64,000 nucleotides of DNA, from positions 62,001 through 126,000 of the forward strand of contig CAWUEX030000002.1 in assembly GCA_963921305.4 (NCBI GenBank), given 5' to 3'. The notes under the pieces are model-generated. The model was given only the letters and a program-made list of their open reading frames with translations, searched no databases and was not told the origin of the DNA. Below are positions 34,410-44,137 of the stretch, piece by piece; position 1 is the first letter of the stretch, and every line of letters starts with the position of its first letter. The position numbers were made by a program, and so were the translations under genes. Source of the stretch: CAWUEX02 sp963921305. Its GTDB lineage: Bacteria; Pseudomonadota; Alphaproteobacteria; Rhodospirillales; Rhodospirillaceae.

Positions 34410-35705
34410 TTATTCGGCGGCAAGCACGGGCGCCGGTTGGAACTGATCGGTTTCGGTGGATTCCGCCATGGCGGTGGTGGTCGACAGCCCGCCACTGATG
34501 GCGTTGGACACGGCATCGAAATAGCCGGTGCCGACTTCGCGCTGGTGGCGGGTGGCGGCGTAGCCTCGCTCCTCCGCCGCGAACTCGGCTTGCTGAAGTT
34601 CCGAATAAGCCGCCATGCCGCGGTCGCGGTAGCCGGAGGCCAGTTCGAACATGCCGTAGTTGAGCTGATGGAAGCCGGCCAGGGTGACGAACTGGAACCT
34701 GTAGCCCATCGCGGCGAGCTCTCTTTGGAAGCTGGCGATGGTGTCGCGGTCCAAGTTGGCTTCCCAGTTGAACGAGGGCGAACAGTTGTAGGCGAGCATC
34801 TTGCCGGGATATTGCGCGTGGATCGCCTCGGCAAACTGGCGCGCTTCGTCCAGGTTCGGCTTCGACGTTTCCCACCACAGCAGGTCAGCGTAAGGCGCGT
34901 AGGACAAACCGCGGGCGATGCAGCTCTCCACACCGTGGCGCACATGGAAGAAGCCTTCCGGTGTTCTGTCGCGGTCCTCAATGAACGGACGGTCGCGCTC
35001 GTCCACATCGGAGGTGAGCAGCTTGGCACTCTCGGCGTCAGTGCGCGCGATGATCAGAGACGGCACGCCCATGACGTCAGCCGCAAGCCGTGCGGCGACG
35101 AGATTGCGGATGTGCTGTTGCGTCGGCACCAGAACCTTGCCGCCCAAGTGGCCGCATTTTTTCTCGGACGACAGCTGGTCTTCGAAGTGAACCGCAGCGG
35201 CGCCCGCCTCAATGTACGCCTTCATGATTTCAAAGGCGTTGAGCGGTCCGCCGAACCCGGCCTCGGCATCGGCGACAATGGGAGCAAACCAGTTGCGGCT
35301 GGCGCCGCCTTCGGAGTGCTCGATCTGGTCGGCCCGCTGCAGGGTGCGGTTGATCTTGCGGCACAGCTCCGGGCCCGAGTTGGCCGGATACAAACTCTGG
35401 TCCGGATACATGGCGCCAGCGTTGTTGTTGTCCGCGGCAACCTGCCACCCGGACAGGTAGATCGCCTTCAACCCGGCGCGGACCATCTGCATGGCCTGGT
35501 TGCCTGACAGCGCCCCGAGGGCATGGACGTAGGGATCGGTATGCAGCAAAGACCAGAGGGTGTTCGCCCCCTCCTCCGCCAGGGTGTGGCGGATGGCGAC
35601 CGAGCCGCGCAAGCGGGCGACTTCCTCTGGCCCGTAGGGGCGTTCGATACCATCAAAGCGTCCTTGAGGCGCGGCGGGAATCAGATCTGAAAACGAAGTG
35701 GTCAT
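34410..35705 (-). CDS. aceA: Isocitrate lyase
   Basis: This encodes 431 residues with AGGAG before the ATG, the short bacterial length. It splits isocitrate to succinate and glyoxylate, the first step of the glyoxylate bypass. The active-site motif K-K-C-G-H (182-186) with catalytic Cys184 is intact, as are W-W-E-T-S and N-C-S-P-S-F-N-W. It follows malate synthase after 12 nt in one operon divergent from the acyl-CoA-responsive regulator. Confidence 0.97.
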   Translation of the reverse strand: MTTSFSDLIPAAPQGRFDGIERPYGPEEVARLRGSVAIRHTLAEEGANTLWSLLHTDPYVHALGALSGNQAMQMVRAGLKAIYLSGWQVAADNNNAGAMYPDQSLYPANSGPELCRKINRTLQRADQIEHSEGGASRNWFAPIVADAEAGFGGPLNAFEIMKAYIEAGAAAVHFEDQLSSEKKCGHLGGKVLVPTQQHIRNLVAARLAADVMGVPSLIIARTDAESAKLLTSDVDERDRPFIEDRDRTPEGFFHVRHGVESCIARGLSYAPYADLLWWETSKPNLDEARQFAEAIHAQYPGKMLAYNCSPSFNWEANLDRDTIASFQRELAAMGYRFQFVTLAGFHQLNYGMFELASGYRDRGMAAYSELQQAEFAAEERGYAATRHQREVGTGYFDAVSNAISGGLSTTTAMAESTETDQFQPAPVLAAE

Positions 35706-35717
35706 GGTGCGTGTCTC

Positions 35718-37340
35718 CTAGACGCTGGGGGTAACAATCCGGTCGTAGGCCGGAAGTGTGAGAAAGTCGGGAAAGTCGTTACCGGTCGCAGCGGCGAGAA
35801 ACAGCTCGACGGCTTCGCCGTAGCGGCCGGTGGTCATGACGTCGGTGCCGCGTTCTGTGGATAGACCGTCCAGCTCGGCGCTGAGCAAGTCGCCGATTAG
35901 ATCACGTGTGATGGTGCGGCCGTCGTCCAAAGCCACGCCGTGTTTGAGCCACTGCCAAATCTGGGCGCGGGAAATCTCCGCCGTGGCGGCGTCTTCCATC
36001 AGGTTGCCCAGCGGCACACAGCCGGAGCCGCGCAGCCAGGCCTCAACATATTGCAGGCCGACCCGGATGTTGGTGCGCAGACCAACTTCGGTGATCGACC
36101 CCTCGGGCACGGCCAGCAGATCGGCTTGGGTGACCTCAACGTCATCTCGGGTTTTTGCAATCTGATTGGGCTGCGGCATTTCCGCATCGAACACCGGCTT
36201 GGCAATACTCACTAAACCCGGATGTGCGACCCAGGTGCCGTCATGTCCGTCGCGTACCTCGCGTTCCTTGTCCGCCCGGACCTTCGCCATCGCCGCGTCG
36301 TTTTGGGCAGCGTCGTGCTTGATCGGAATTTGCGCTGCCATGCCACCTATGGCGTGGGCCTTGCGCCGGTGACAGGTTTTGATGAGCAGCTGGCTGTAGG
36401 CGCGCAGGGCCAGGCTGGTCATGGTGACCTCGGCCCGGTCGGGCAGCACAAACGCGCGCTGATTGCGGAACTTTTTGATGATCGAGAAAATGTAATCCCA
36501 GCGGCCGCAGTTGAGGCCGACGATATGCTCGCGCAACTCGTGGAGGATTTCGTCCATCTGGAACGCGGCCAGGATGGTCTCGATCAGCACCGTCGCTTTA
36601 ATGGTGCCGCGGCTCAGGCCAAGGGTATCTTCGGCGTGGCGGAACACATCGCTCCACAACCGGGCCTCAAGATGGGACTCCAGTTTAGGCAGGTAGAAGT
36701 AAGGCCCCGTGCCCCGGCCACGCAGCGCATCATAGTTGTGGAACAGGTAAAGACCGAAATCGAACAAAGAGGCGGACATCGGCGCGCCGTCGATGAACAC
36801 GTGATGCTCTTCCAGGTGCCAGCCCCGGGGACGCACGATGAGAACGGCGGTGTTGGCGTTGAGCGCATAGCGCCGCCCTTTGGCGGTATCCTCGAATGAG
36901 ATGGTGCGGTTAACGGCGTCACGCAGATTGATCTGTCCGGCAATCAAGTTTTGCCACGTGGGCGACAACGAATCTTCGAAGTCGGCCATGAACACGCTGG
37001 CGCCGGAGTTTAGGGCGTTGATGGTCATCTTACGGTCCGGCGGGCCGGTGATTTCGACCCGGCGGTCCTGCAGGTCCTCCGGGATACCAGCAATGGTCCA
37101 ATCGCCAGTCCGCACATCTTCCGTCTCCGGCAGGAAGTCGGGCAGCCAGCCCTGATCGAGCCGGGCTTGAATGTGTCTGCGCTCGGCGAGCAGGGCGCGG
37201 CGGCGATCGCCGAAGGTGCGCTCCAAACCGGCCAGGAAGGTCAGTGCGGCGGGCGTGAGAATGTCGGCTTGGTCGGGCGCCGCTAAGGCGTTGACCTCCA
37301 GCCCGTCGATGCCCAGTCCTGTTGCTGTCATGTGGTTCAT
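35718..37340 (-). CDS. aceB: Malate synthase A
   Basis: This encodes 540 residues, close to E. coli AceB. It condenses glyoxylate with acetyl-CoA to malate. Clear motifs are F-M-A-D-F-E-D-S-L-S-P-T-W, I-V-R-P-R-G-W-H and the G-L-N-C-G-R-W-D-Y-I-F-S active-site stretch. AAAGG lies about 8 nt before the ATG at 37340; another ATG three codons later is possible. It is first in the operon, followed by aceA. Confidence 0.97.
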   Translation of the reverse strand: MNHMTATGLGIDGLEVNALAAPDQADILTPAALTFLAGLERTFGDRRRALLAERRHIQARLDQGWLPDFLPETEDVRTGDWTIAGIPEDLQDRRVEITGPPDRKMTINALNSGASVFMADFEDSLSPTWQNLIAGQINLRDAVNRTISFEDTAKGRRYALNANTAVLIVRPRGWHLEEHHVFIDGAPMSASLFDFGLYLFHNYDALRGRGTGPYFYLPKLESHLEARLWSDVFRHAEDTLGLSRGTIKATVLIETILAAFQMDEILHELREHIVGLNCGRWDYIFSIIKKFRNQRAFVLPDRAEVTMTSLALRAYSQLLIKTCHRRKAHAIGGMAAQIPIKHDAAQNDAAMAKVRADKEREVRDGHDGTWVAHPGLVSIAKPVFDAEMPQPNQIAKTRDDVEVTQADLLAVPEGSITEVGLRTNIRVGLQYVEAWLRGSGCVPLGNLMEDAATAEISRAQIWQWLKHGVALDDGRTITRDLIGDLLSAELDGLSTERGTDVMTTGRYGEAVELFLAAATGNDFPDFLTLPAYDRIVTPSV

Positions 37341-37379
37341 GGAGTCGCCTTTAACTTTGCTAACCGAATACCCACATGC

Positions 37380-37479
37380 TTTACATTGCGGCGCAACAAG
37401 TCCATAACTTATTGAAATTAAAATGTAATATTAATCATGATATGTATGAGACTATGTGTAAAATTGTAAATGTTGTAAA
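37380..37479. promoter_or_regulatory. aceB/scfR divergent control region
   Basis: The 172-base AT-rich gap holds a short perfect palindrome with TTGCG and CGCAA arms around one base (37386-37396), TTTACA at 37380-37385, and three TGTAAA direct copies at 37457, 37465 and 37474 next to the regulator start. These are likely sites for the divergent regulator and the promoters. RamB/PccR-type regulators bind related T-rich/GCAA motifs; the match here is only suggestive. Confidence 0.45.
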
Positions 37480-37512
37480 AAACGCGGCCCATGACGGGCG
37501 GGGAAGACACTG

Positions 37513-38961
37513 ATGTCGCAACAGCTTGGCCAGAAAGTCTTTGCCGGACCGCGCATCCGCCGTCTGCGCCGCGACCTCGGCCTGACCCAGACACAGATGG
37601 CGACGGAGCTGGGGATCTCCCCAAGCTACCTGAACCTCATCGAGCGCAATCAACGGCCTCTGAGCGCGCAACTGCTGATTCGCTTGGCGGAGAACTACGA
37701 CATCAACCTGAAATCGCTGGTCAGCGAAGAAAGCGGCCGGGTGCTCGCCGAACTCAAAGAGATTTTCTCAGACCCGGTGCTCAAAGGGTTCGACATCGGC
37801 GATCAGGAGCTCATCGACCTGTCCGGCTCCAGCCCGGTGGCGACCAGCGCGATGATCTCGCTGTACCGGTCCTACAGGCAGCTGAGCGAGCGGGCCGAAG
37901 GCATGACCGAGAAGTTTACAGCGGGCGATGGCCAGCGCCAGCAGGACAGCACACCCTTTGCCGTCGAACAGGTGCGCGACTTTTTGTCCGAGCATCAGAA
38001 CCACATACCGGCCCTGGAGCAGGCCGCAGAAACCCTGTGGACGGATGCAATTGAAGACGAGAACGCCGACGATGTGATGGGTGCCCTGCGCCGCCATCTG
38101 CGTGCCCAGCACGACATCGAAGTGAAAATCATGCCGGTTGATTTTATGGCGTCGTTGTTGCGCCGCCTCGACCGGCACAGCCGGCGGCTGTTCATTTCCG
38201 AAGCCCTACCCGCGTCGGCGCGCACTTTCCAGATCGCCCACCAGATTGGGCTGCTTGAACACCGCGAGCTATTCGACGAAATTGCCGCGACGTCAGATAT
38301 CGAATCCGACGAAGGCCGACAACTGCTGCGCAATGGCTTGGCGAATTACTTCGCGGGTGCGGTGATGATGCCGTACGAGGCCTTTCTGCGTACAGCGGAG
38401 CGCACCCGCTATGACATCGACATACTTGGCCGCCGCTACTCGGCCAGCTTTGAACAGGTATGTCACCGGCTGACGACTCTGCAGCGCGCGGGAAAGAAGG
38501 GCATTCCCTTCTTCTTCCTGCGGGTGGACCGGGCCGGCAACATTTCAAAGCGCTTTAGCGCGTCGACCTTCCACTTTTCGCGCTACGGCGGCACCTGTCC
38601 GCGCTGGAACATTCATGAAGCTTTCCGTGTTCCGGGACGGATCATCACCCAGGTGATCGAGATGCCGGACAGCACCACGTACTTCGCACTGTCACGCACC
38701 GTGTACGGCGTCGGCGGCACCTTTCATATGCCCGCGCCCGAGTTCGCCATCAGCCTGGGCTGTGAAATCGGCTATGCGAACAAGCTGGTGTATTCCGACG
38801 GCCATGATCTTTCGGCAAAGGACTCGTTCACACCCATCGGATCCAATTGCCGGCTGTGCGAGCGCACCGAATGCACCCACCGCGCCTTCCCGCCGCTGAA
38901 CCGGGCCATGGCGTTCGACCCCAACCGCAAGGAAACGGTACCGTTTACCTTTGCGGAGTGA
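37513..38961 (+). CDS. Short-chain acyl-CoA-responsive regulator (ScfR/RamB family)
   Basis: This encodes 482 residues. An XRE helix-turn-helix (about 13-70, L-T-Q-T-Q-M-A-T-E-L-G-I-S-P-S-Y-L-N) is followed by an IrrE/ImmA-like domain without a clear HExxH site and a C-terminal DUF2083 part with a C-x2-C-x4-C cluster near residue 455 (C-R-L-C-E-R-T-E-C). This is the plan of RamB and of short-chain fatty acyl-CoA regulators such as PccR/MccR, which control glyoxylate or propionyl-CoA genes. Its divergence from aceBA makes control of that operon very likely. Confidence 0.9.
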   Translation: MSQQLGQKVFAGPRIRRLRRDLGLTQTQMATELGISPSYLNLIERNQRPLSAQLLIRLAENYDINLKSLVSEESGRVLAELKEIFSDPVLKGFDIGDQELIDLSGSSPVATSAMISLYRSYRQLSERAEGMTEKFTAGDGQRQQDSTPFAVEQVRDFLSEHQNHIPALEQAAETLWTDAIEDENADDVMGALRRHLRAQHDIEVKIMPVDFMASLLRRLDRHSRRLFISEALPASARTFQIAHQIGLLEHRELFDEIAATSDIESDEGRQLLRNGLANYFAGAVMMPYEAFLRTAERTRYDIDILGRRYSASFEQVCHRLTTLQRAGKKGIPFFFLRVDRAGNISKRFSASTFHFSRYGGTCPRWNIHEAFRVPGRIITQVIEMPDSTTYFALSRTVYGVGGTFHMPAPEFAISLGCEIGYANKLVYSDGHDLSAKDSFTPIGSNCRLCERTECTHRAFPPLNRAMAFDPNRKETVPFTFAE

Positions 38962-38985
38962 GGCGCTTGGTGTGCGGGTGAATAT

Positions 38986-40512
38986 TCAACGCGCGTCGCC
39001 GAACCGGATAAGATCGTAAGGAATACCGCGCGGGGTGAGCTCAAGGCCACGCACATTGGGACCAGCAGCCGCGTACTCGGAACCAGTGACCAGCCACATG
39101 GCCGGCGCGATCTCGTGCATCACCGCCATCAGGTTTTGCAGTTTTTCGCGCCGCCGGTCTGGGTTCATCTCAACGGAGATCGCATCGAACAAGGGTTGGG
39201 TTTCGGGCGCGCAGAAGAACGGCTGCGCCTTGTAGCAGCCCGAGTAAGTCTCGGCGCGGACGGCATCGAAATAGGCCCCGTTGTCCCACCCGAGCGAAAA
39301 CGCGTCGACATCACCCCAGTCGTTGGTGAGGAAGGACGTCAACCAATTGGCGTAGGGAATGGCACGCAACTCCACCTGAACACCGATGGCCTGCAGGTTT
39401 TGCGCGACGACCTGATAGACAAGGTCGACGTTGCCGGTCACGGCTGAGACCTGAATTTTCAGCTCGCGGCTAAAATCGTATCCGGCTTCCTCGAGCATCT
39501 CCCGCGCGCGATCCGGATCGTAGGGCCAGGGCTCGACGCCGGGATTGTAGCCGTTAACCATGTAGGCTGCGCCCTGCCCGGCTGCGACCGCTGATCCGCG
39601 GTAGAGCTGGCTGACGATCATGTCCCGGTCGATTGCGAGGTTGAGCGCTTGGCGGACCTTCTGATCGGCAACTGGAGAGGACTCGTTGCCGATGACGCGG
39701 AACGCGAGACCGATGACGGTTGGATTGACCCGCTGAAAAATCTGAAATTGCTCGCCGGGCAATAGCTCAACGTCATCGATGCCGAGTTGCTCGGCGACGT
39801 CAACCTGACCGGACCGGAGCGCCTGAACCCGGGTAACCAGGTCCTGCATCAGATAAATGGTCAACGTCTCAACTTCCGCAGGCGCGCGCCAAGAGTCGGG
39901 GAACGCCTCGAACTTCGCCGCGCCGCTAGTGCTGCCCCATTCCGCCAAGCGGAACGGGCCGGTGCCGATAGGCTCTTGGGCGAAGCTCTCAATACCACGA
40001 TCCCGCAAGGCCACCGGCGGAACGATCCACAACAGATTGGCGCGCCGGTCGAGAATGGGGTCCGGCAATACGCTCTCAATGGCGACGGTCAGCGGATCCA
40101 ACGCCTCGACTGCGGCAATGTTTTGGACTTCCGACGCGGTGTAGAGGCGCGAGCCTTCTTCGGTCTTGAGAAACTCAATCGAGGCACTCACGGCTTCGGC
40201 CGTGAAGGGTTCGCCATTTTGGAACCGTACGTTTGGTCTGAGCTGGAAAATCCAGCGGGTCGGCGAGACGGACTCCCAACTCACCGCCAACCCCGGCGCA
40301 ACGCTGCCATCCTGCTGAACTTGGGTCAGAGTATCGTACAACAGGGACCAGATGCCCACGCCAGGCTGAGAGGCGGCTGTGAACGGAATGCCACGGCTCG
40401 GCGGGATGGCCGTACGGGCGACACGCAGCGAGTCTGCCGCCGCTGAATACGCCGCGAACAACAGTCCAGCGGATAGGGCGCTCAGGGCCGCGAAGCGAAG
40501 AGCAGAGGGCAT
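38986..40512 (-). CDS. ABC transporter solute-binding protein, peptide type
   Basis: This encodes 508 residues with a signal peptide (A-A-Y-S-A-A-A-D end near 27). It belongs to the SBP_bac_5 family (DppA/OppA-like), with the usual L-Y-D-T-L-T, V-R-F-H-N-G-like V-R-F-Q-N-G-E-P-F-T-A and V-R-Q-A-L-N-L-A-I-D-R segments. It binds peptides or other organic solutes in the periplasm. No ABC permease or ATPase is nearby, so it must use a system encoded elsewhere. It begins 3 nt after the exported hydrolase and is probably co-transcribed with it. Confidence 0.85.
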   Translation of the reverse strand: MPSALRFAALSALSAGLLFAAYSAAADSLRVARTAIPPSRGIPFTAASQPGVGIWSLLYDTLTQVQQDGSVAPGLAVSWESVSPTRWIFQLRPNVRFQNGEPFTAEAVSASIEFLKTEEGSRLYTASEVQNIAAVEALDPLTVAIESVLPDPILDRRANLLWIVPPVALRDRGIESFAQEPIGTGPFRLAEWGSTSGAAKFEAFPDSWRAPAEVETLTIYLMQDLVTRVQALRSGQVDVAEQLGIDDVELLPGEQFQIFQRVNPTVIGLAFRVIGNESSPVADQKVRQALNLAIDRDMIVSQLYRGSAVAAGQGAAYMVNGYNPGVEPWPYDPDRAREMLEEAGYDFSRELKIQVSAVTGNVDLVYQVVAQNLQAIGVQVELRAIPYANWLTSFLTNDWGDVDAFSLGWDNGAYFDAVRAETYSGCYKAQPFFCAPETQPLFDAISVEMNPDRRREKLQNLMAVMHEIAPAMWLVTGSEYAAAGPNVRGLELTPRGIPYDLIRFGDAR

Positions 40513-40515
40513 CGG

Positions 40516-41439
40516 TTAGGTCAGAAACTCGCGCATGGCGGCGGCGATCTGATCAGACCCGACATCGAACACGTCGCGGTCGAGTTCGGGCAGCTCGACG
40601 ATGCGAACATCCGACAACAGGTCTGCCGCCCGCAACGAAGACTCAAGCAGTCCCTCATGCGGCTGTAAGATCAGGGTAGGCTGTTTTATCAGGGGGAACC
40701 GGTCGACGAATTCGTAGGTCCATACACTCTTGTAAGGCCACCAGTAGCGGTCCAACGGTTTCGCTTTTTCGACAAAAACCGTCGCCGCCCGCTGCAATGG
40801 CACGCGCTGATCACGCTGACTGACGACAAAGGTCCAAAGCCTTTGGATCTGGCCCATGATGTCTTTGCCGTCCTCGGTGATACGTGGACGGGCTTCAATC
40901 GCCTCTAATCGCTCTTGGCGCTCGTCCTCCGTACGGTAGGGAATGCCTGAGATCACCAGGCGCCCCACCCGCTGCGGTTCGGCGATCGACAATTCCGCGG
41001 CCAGCAGTGTGCCGGTGTGAAAGCCGAACACATCGACGGGTCTCTCGGCTCCGAGGCCGAGGTTGGTCATACCGTCAGCAAACGCCGCGGCGTAACCGGG
41101 CATGTCCTGAGGCTCCGGCGGCCAATCGGACATACCGTTGCCCGGCGTATCGAAGGCGTAGACCTCACGGTCGGTCGCCATCTCGCGAATGAGCGGTTCG
41201 TATTCGACCGACGAAGACGGGTTTTGGTGCAGCATAACCAACGTGGGTTTGTCACTGGCGCCACCCGCCGGCGTGCCATGAATGTAGTGCAGCTGCCCGA
41301 ACCGGCAGTCTGTGTATCCTCGCCTCATTGTCATACGCCCCGTCTGCGCGCGAACAGATGCCGCTCGGCCACCTGCGGCGGCAACACCGAGTGCCGAGCT
41401 GGTCAGGGAAATCAATCGCCGTCTATTGAGAATTGCCAT
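40516..41439 (-). CDS. Exported alpha/beta hydrolase with G-F-H-T-G motif
   Basis: This encodes 307 residues. The N-terminus N-R-R-R-L-I-S-L-T-S-S with an Ala-rich stretch and A-S-V-R-A-Q end looks like a Tat signal. The mature part has the alpha/beta hydrolase oxyanion loop H-Q-N-P-S-S-S (71-77) and an F-D-T-P-G-N-G-M-S-D stretch. The nucleophile elbow reads G-F-H-T-G (139-143), so His141 is where Ser, Asp or Cys is expected. Either another residue acts or the protein is not a classical hydrolase. It is followed by a peptide-type binding protein after 3 nt. Confidence 0.75.
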   Translation of the reverse strand: MAILNRRRLISLTSSALGVAAAGGRAASVRAQTGRMTMRRGYTDCRFGQLHYIHGTPAGGASDKPTLVMLHQNPSSSVEYEPLIREMATDREVYAFDTPGNGMSDWPPEPQDMPGYAAAFADGMTNLGLGAERPVDVFGFHTGTLLAAELSIAEPQRVGRLVISGIPYRTEDERQERLEAIEARPRITEDGKDIMGQIQRLWTFVVSQRDQRVPLQRAATVFVEKAKPLDRYWWPYKSVWTYEFVDRFPLIKQPTLILQPHEGLLESSLRAADLLSDVRIVELPELDRDVFDVGSDQIAAAMREFLT

Positions 41440-41533
41440 GCGGCCCCGCAGTCCACCTTAGCGATTATTACCCGGCGGCGGGTCGAACGCAAAAAGCGGT
41501 CCGCACCAATACCAAACCCGTTTACAGAGTGAA

Positions 41534-42598
41534 TTAGGGGACGCGGGTGAGCAGCACTTCAGAGATTTGAATGGCGTTGAGCGCCGCGCCTTTGCGCAGG
41601 TTGTCGCCGCTCACGAACAGCGCCAGGCCGTGAGGCACCGTGGAGTCCGTGCGGATGCGTCCGACATAGACCGGGTCCTGCCCCGTTGCGGTAAGCGGAT
41701 TGGGTACCTCGGTGACCACCACCCCCGGCGCGGCGCGCAACAGATCTTCGGCCTGCTCCGGCGACAGCGGACGCTCGAACTCGGCGTTGATCGACAACGA
41801 ATGGCCCGTGTAGACGGGCACGCGCACGCAAGTGCCTGACACCGGCAGCTCCGGAACCTCCAAAATCTTGCGCGTCTCATCGCGCAACTTGATTTCTTCT
41901 TCCGTGTAGCCGTCTTCAACGTAAACGTAGTTCAATGGCACCACATTGTGGGCGATGCGCACCGGCCACTTCTCGCCCGGCGGAAAGTCGATGGCGTTGC
42001 CGTCGTGCGTCAGCAGGGCGGAGTCCTCTGCCGTGCGGCGCACCTGAGTCTCTAACTCCTCGACACCGGCAAGGCCGCCACCAGACACGGCCTGATAGGT
42101 GCTGACCACCATCCGCTTAAGGCCGGCTGCGGCATGCAGCGGCTTCAAGGCCGGCATCGCCGCCATGGTGGTGCAATTGGGATTGGCGATGATGCCTTTT
42201 GGGATGCTGTCCAGCGCATGCGGATTGACCTCGGATACGACCAACGGTACGTCGGGATCGCCACGCCAAGCCGACGAATTGTCGATGACGATGGCGCCGG
42301 CCGCCGCAACTTTGGGGGCCAGGACCTTGGAGGTCGACCCGCCTGCAGAGAAAAACACGATATCGAGGCCGCTGTAGTCGGCCTGTGCCGCGTCTTCGAC
42401 CGTCACGTCTTCACCGTTCCACGGCAAGGTGCTGCCCGCAGACCGCGCCGAGGCAAAGTAGCGCATGGACGCCGCCGGGAAGTTCCGCTCGGCCAGAATC
42501 GAGCGCATCAAGCCGCCGACCAAACCGGTCGCGCCGACCACGCCGACCCGCACGGCGGCGGGATCAAATGTGAGGTTCGCATTCATGTTCGTGCTCAT
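41534..42598 (-). CDS. asd: Aspartate-semialdehyde dehydrogenase
   Basis: This encodes 354 residues from the ATG at 42598; a TTG at 42634 and an ATG at 42586 are other possibilities and none has a strong ribosome binding site. It makes aspartate semialdehyde from aspartyl phosphate with NADPH, feeding lysine, diaminopimelate, threonine and methionine. Seen are the cofactor motif V-G-A-T-G-L-V-G (21-28) and the active-site Cys142 in N-P-N-C-T-T-M. The length and start fit the usual bacterial enzyme. Confidence 0.93.
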   Translation of the reverse strand: MSTNMNANLTFDPAAVRVGVVGATGLVGGLMRSILAERNFPAASMRYFASARSAGSTLPWNGEDVTVEDAAQADYSGLDIVFFSAGGSTSKVLAPKVAAAGAIVIDNSSAWRGDPDVPLVVSEVNPHALDSIPKGIIANPNCTTMAAMPALKPLHAAAGLKRMVVSTYQAVSGGGLAGVEELETQVRRTAEDSALLTHDGNAIDFPPGEKWPVRIAHNVVPLNYVYVEDGYTEEEIKLRDETRKILEVPELPVSGTCVRVPVYTGHSLSINAEFERPLSPEQAEDLLRAAPGVVVTEVPNPLTATGQDPVYVGRIRTDSTVPHGLALFVSGDNLRKGAALNAIQISEVLLTRVP

Positions 42599-42643
42599 GG
42601 CGGGGTTGGTACGTCCCCTGCCCTCAGAAGGCAAGTAAGAACG

Positions 42644-44101
42644 TCAGGTGGCAGACGCTGTTGCGGGGTCTTCCGCCTTGAGAATCTTAAAACCCGTGGC
42701 AGCGTAGGTCATCGCAATCACCGGGCTGGCAAGATTGAAAATACAGAACGGCAGATACGCGAAGGTGGGCACACCCAGTGTCGCCGCCATGAACGCCCCG
42801 CAGGTGTTCCAGGGCACCAGGACCGACGTGACGGTGCCGGAGTCCTCGACCGCGCGGGACAGGTTGACCGGATCGAGCCCCTGCTTGCGGAATTCTTCAG
42901 CATACATGCGGCTGGTCAGCACGATGGACAAGTATTGGTCGGAGGCAACGGCGTTGGTGCCGAGCGCGGTCAAACCGGTACCCGCCACCAGACTGCCCGG
43001 CGACCTCAGGCGCGAAATAATGGCGACGAGAAGGCTGCGTAAAGCCCCGCTGCGCTCCAGCATGCCACTAAAGAACATGGCGCTGACGATCAGCCAGACA
43101 GTGGTGAGCATGCCGCTCATGCCGCCGCCGGAGAGAAGGTCATCCAGAACGGCATCACCGGTTTCGGCAGTGAATCCCGACGCAGCGACCATCCAATACG
43201 TCTCGATTTGCGCCCACAGGCCTGTTCCATCGCCAGCCGCGCGCTGAAAGAGCCCACCGAGCACGGCGCCGATCACGGCCGAGATGAAGATCGCAACGAA
43301 GGCCGGGACGCGCTTCATACCCATGGCGAGCATGATCAGCAGTGGCAGGAACAGCACCGGATGGAGAACGAAGGTCTGTGAAATGGTGCCGCGCAGGTCT
43401 GCGATGTCGGAAGCCTCGGCGGCATCGCCCATAGTGAAGGTGACTGCCGTGAAGAACAGGAGAGCGAGGAGGAACGCCGGCACTGTCGTCCACAGCAGAA
43501 AACCGATGTGTTTGAACAGATCCGTGCCCGACAAGCCCGACGCCAAGTTTGTCGTATCAGACAAGGGCGACATTTTGTCGCCAAAGTACGCACCGGAAAT
43601 GATGGCGCCGGCGGTCATTTCCACCGACAGGCCCATGGCCGCGGCCAGCCCGATCAGCGCCACGCCGATGGTGCCGGCGGTCGTCCATGAACTGCCGATG
43701 GCGACGGAGACGATGGCGCAGAGCACCAGCGCCGCGACATAGAAGATCGACGGATTGAGAACCAGCGAGCCGTAGTAAATGATAGTGGGTATGATTCCCG
43801 CCGCCATCCACACCCCGATGAGCGCGCCGACAGCCAGGAGAATGAGGATGGCAACAAGCGCGCGTGAGATTGAGGCAACCGCCGCTTTTTCCAGCGTACG
43901 CCACGACAGGCCTTGGCGATGCCCGATCAGGGCCGCAACCATGCCGCAGGACATGAGCGCGATCTGGGCCGGGCCACCGATGGTGTCGTCGCCAAAGGTG
44001 GCCACCGCCGCAGCCAGCAGCAGGATCAACAGGACAATCGGAATAAGCGCGACGGCCAGCGGCAGGACCGGTGACTCTAAGGTGACGGCAGGTTCGTCCA
44101 C
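42644..44101 (-). CDS. NhaC-family Na+/H+ antiporter
   Basis: This encodes 485 residues with about 11-12 hydrophobic segments. Conserved stretches are G-S-S-W-T-T-A-G-T-I-G-V-A-L and G-A-Y-F-G-D-K-M-S-P-L-S-D-T-T-N-L-A, which mark the NhaC family of sodium-proton antiporters in the inner membrane. Some members exchange malate/lactate instead, and that cannot be excluded. A palindromic site lies just upstream (44138-44153). Confidence 0.88.
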   Translation of the reverse strand: MDEPAVTLESPVLPLAVALIPIVLLILLLAAAVATFGDDTIGGPAQIALMSCGMVAALIGHRQGLSWRTLEKAAVASISRALVAILILLAVGALIGVWMAAGIIPTIIYYGSLVLNPSIFYVAALVLCAIVSVAIGSSWTTAGTIGVALIGLAAAMGLSVEMTAGAIISGAYFGDKMSPLSDTTNLASGLSGTDLFKHIGFLLWTTVPAFLLALLFFTAVTFTMGDAAEASDIADLRGTISQTFVLHPVLFLPLLIMLAMGMKRVPAFVAIFISAVIGAVLGGLFQRAAGDGTGLWAQIETYWMVAASGFTAETGDAVLDDLLSGGGMSGMLTTVWLIVSAMFFSGMLERSGALRSLLVAIISRLRSPGSLVAGTGLTALGTNAVASDQYLSIVLTSRMYAEEFRKQGLDPVNLSRAVEDSGTVTSVLVPWNTCGAFMAATLGVPTFAYLPFCIFNLASPVIAMTYAATGFKILKAEDPATASAT

Positions 44102-44137
44102 GGCTCTCCCCTAGCCCGTTCGAAACGCGCCGCTATA

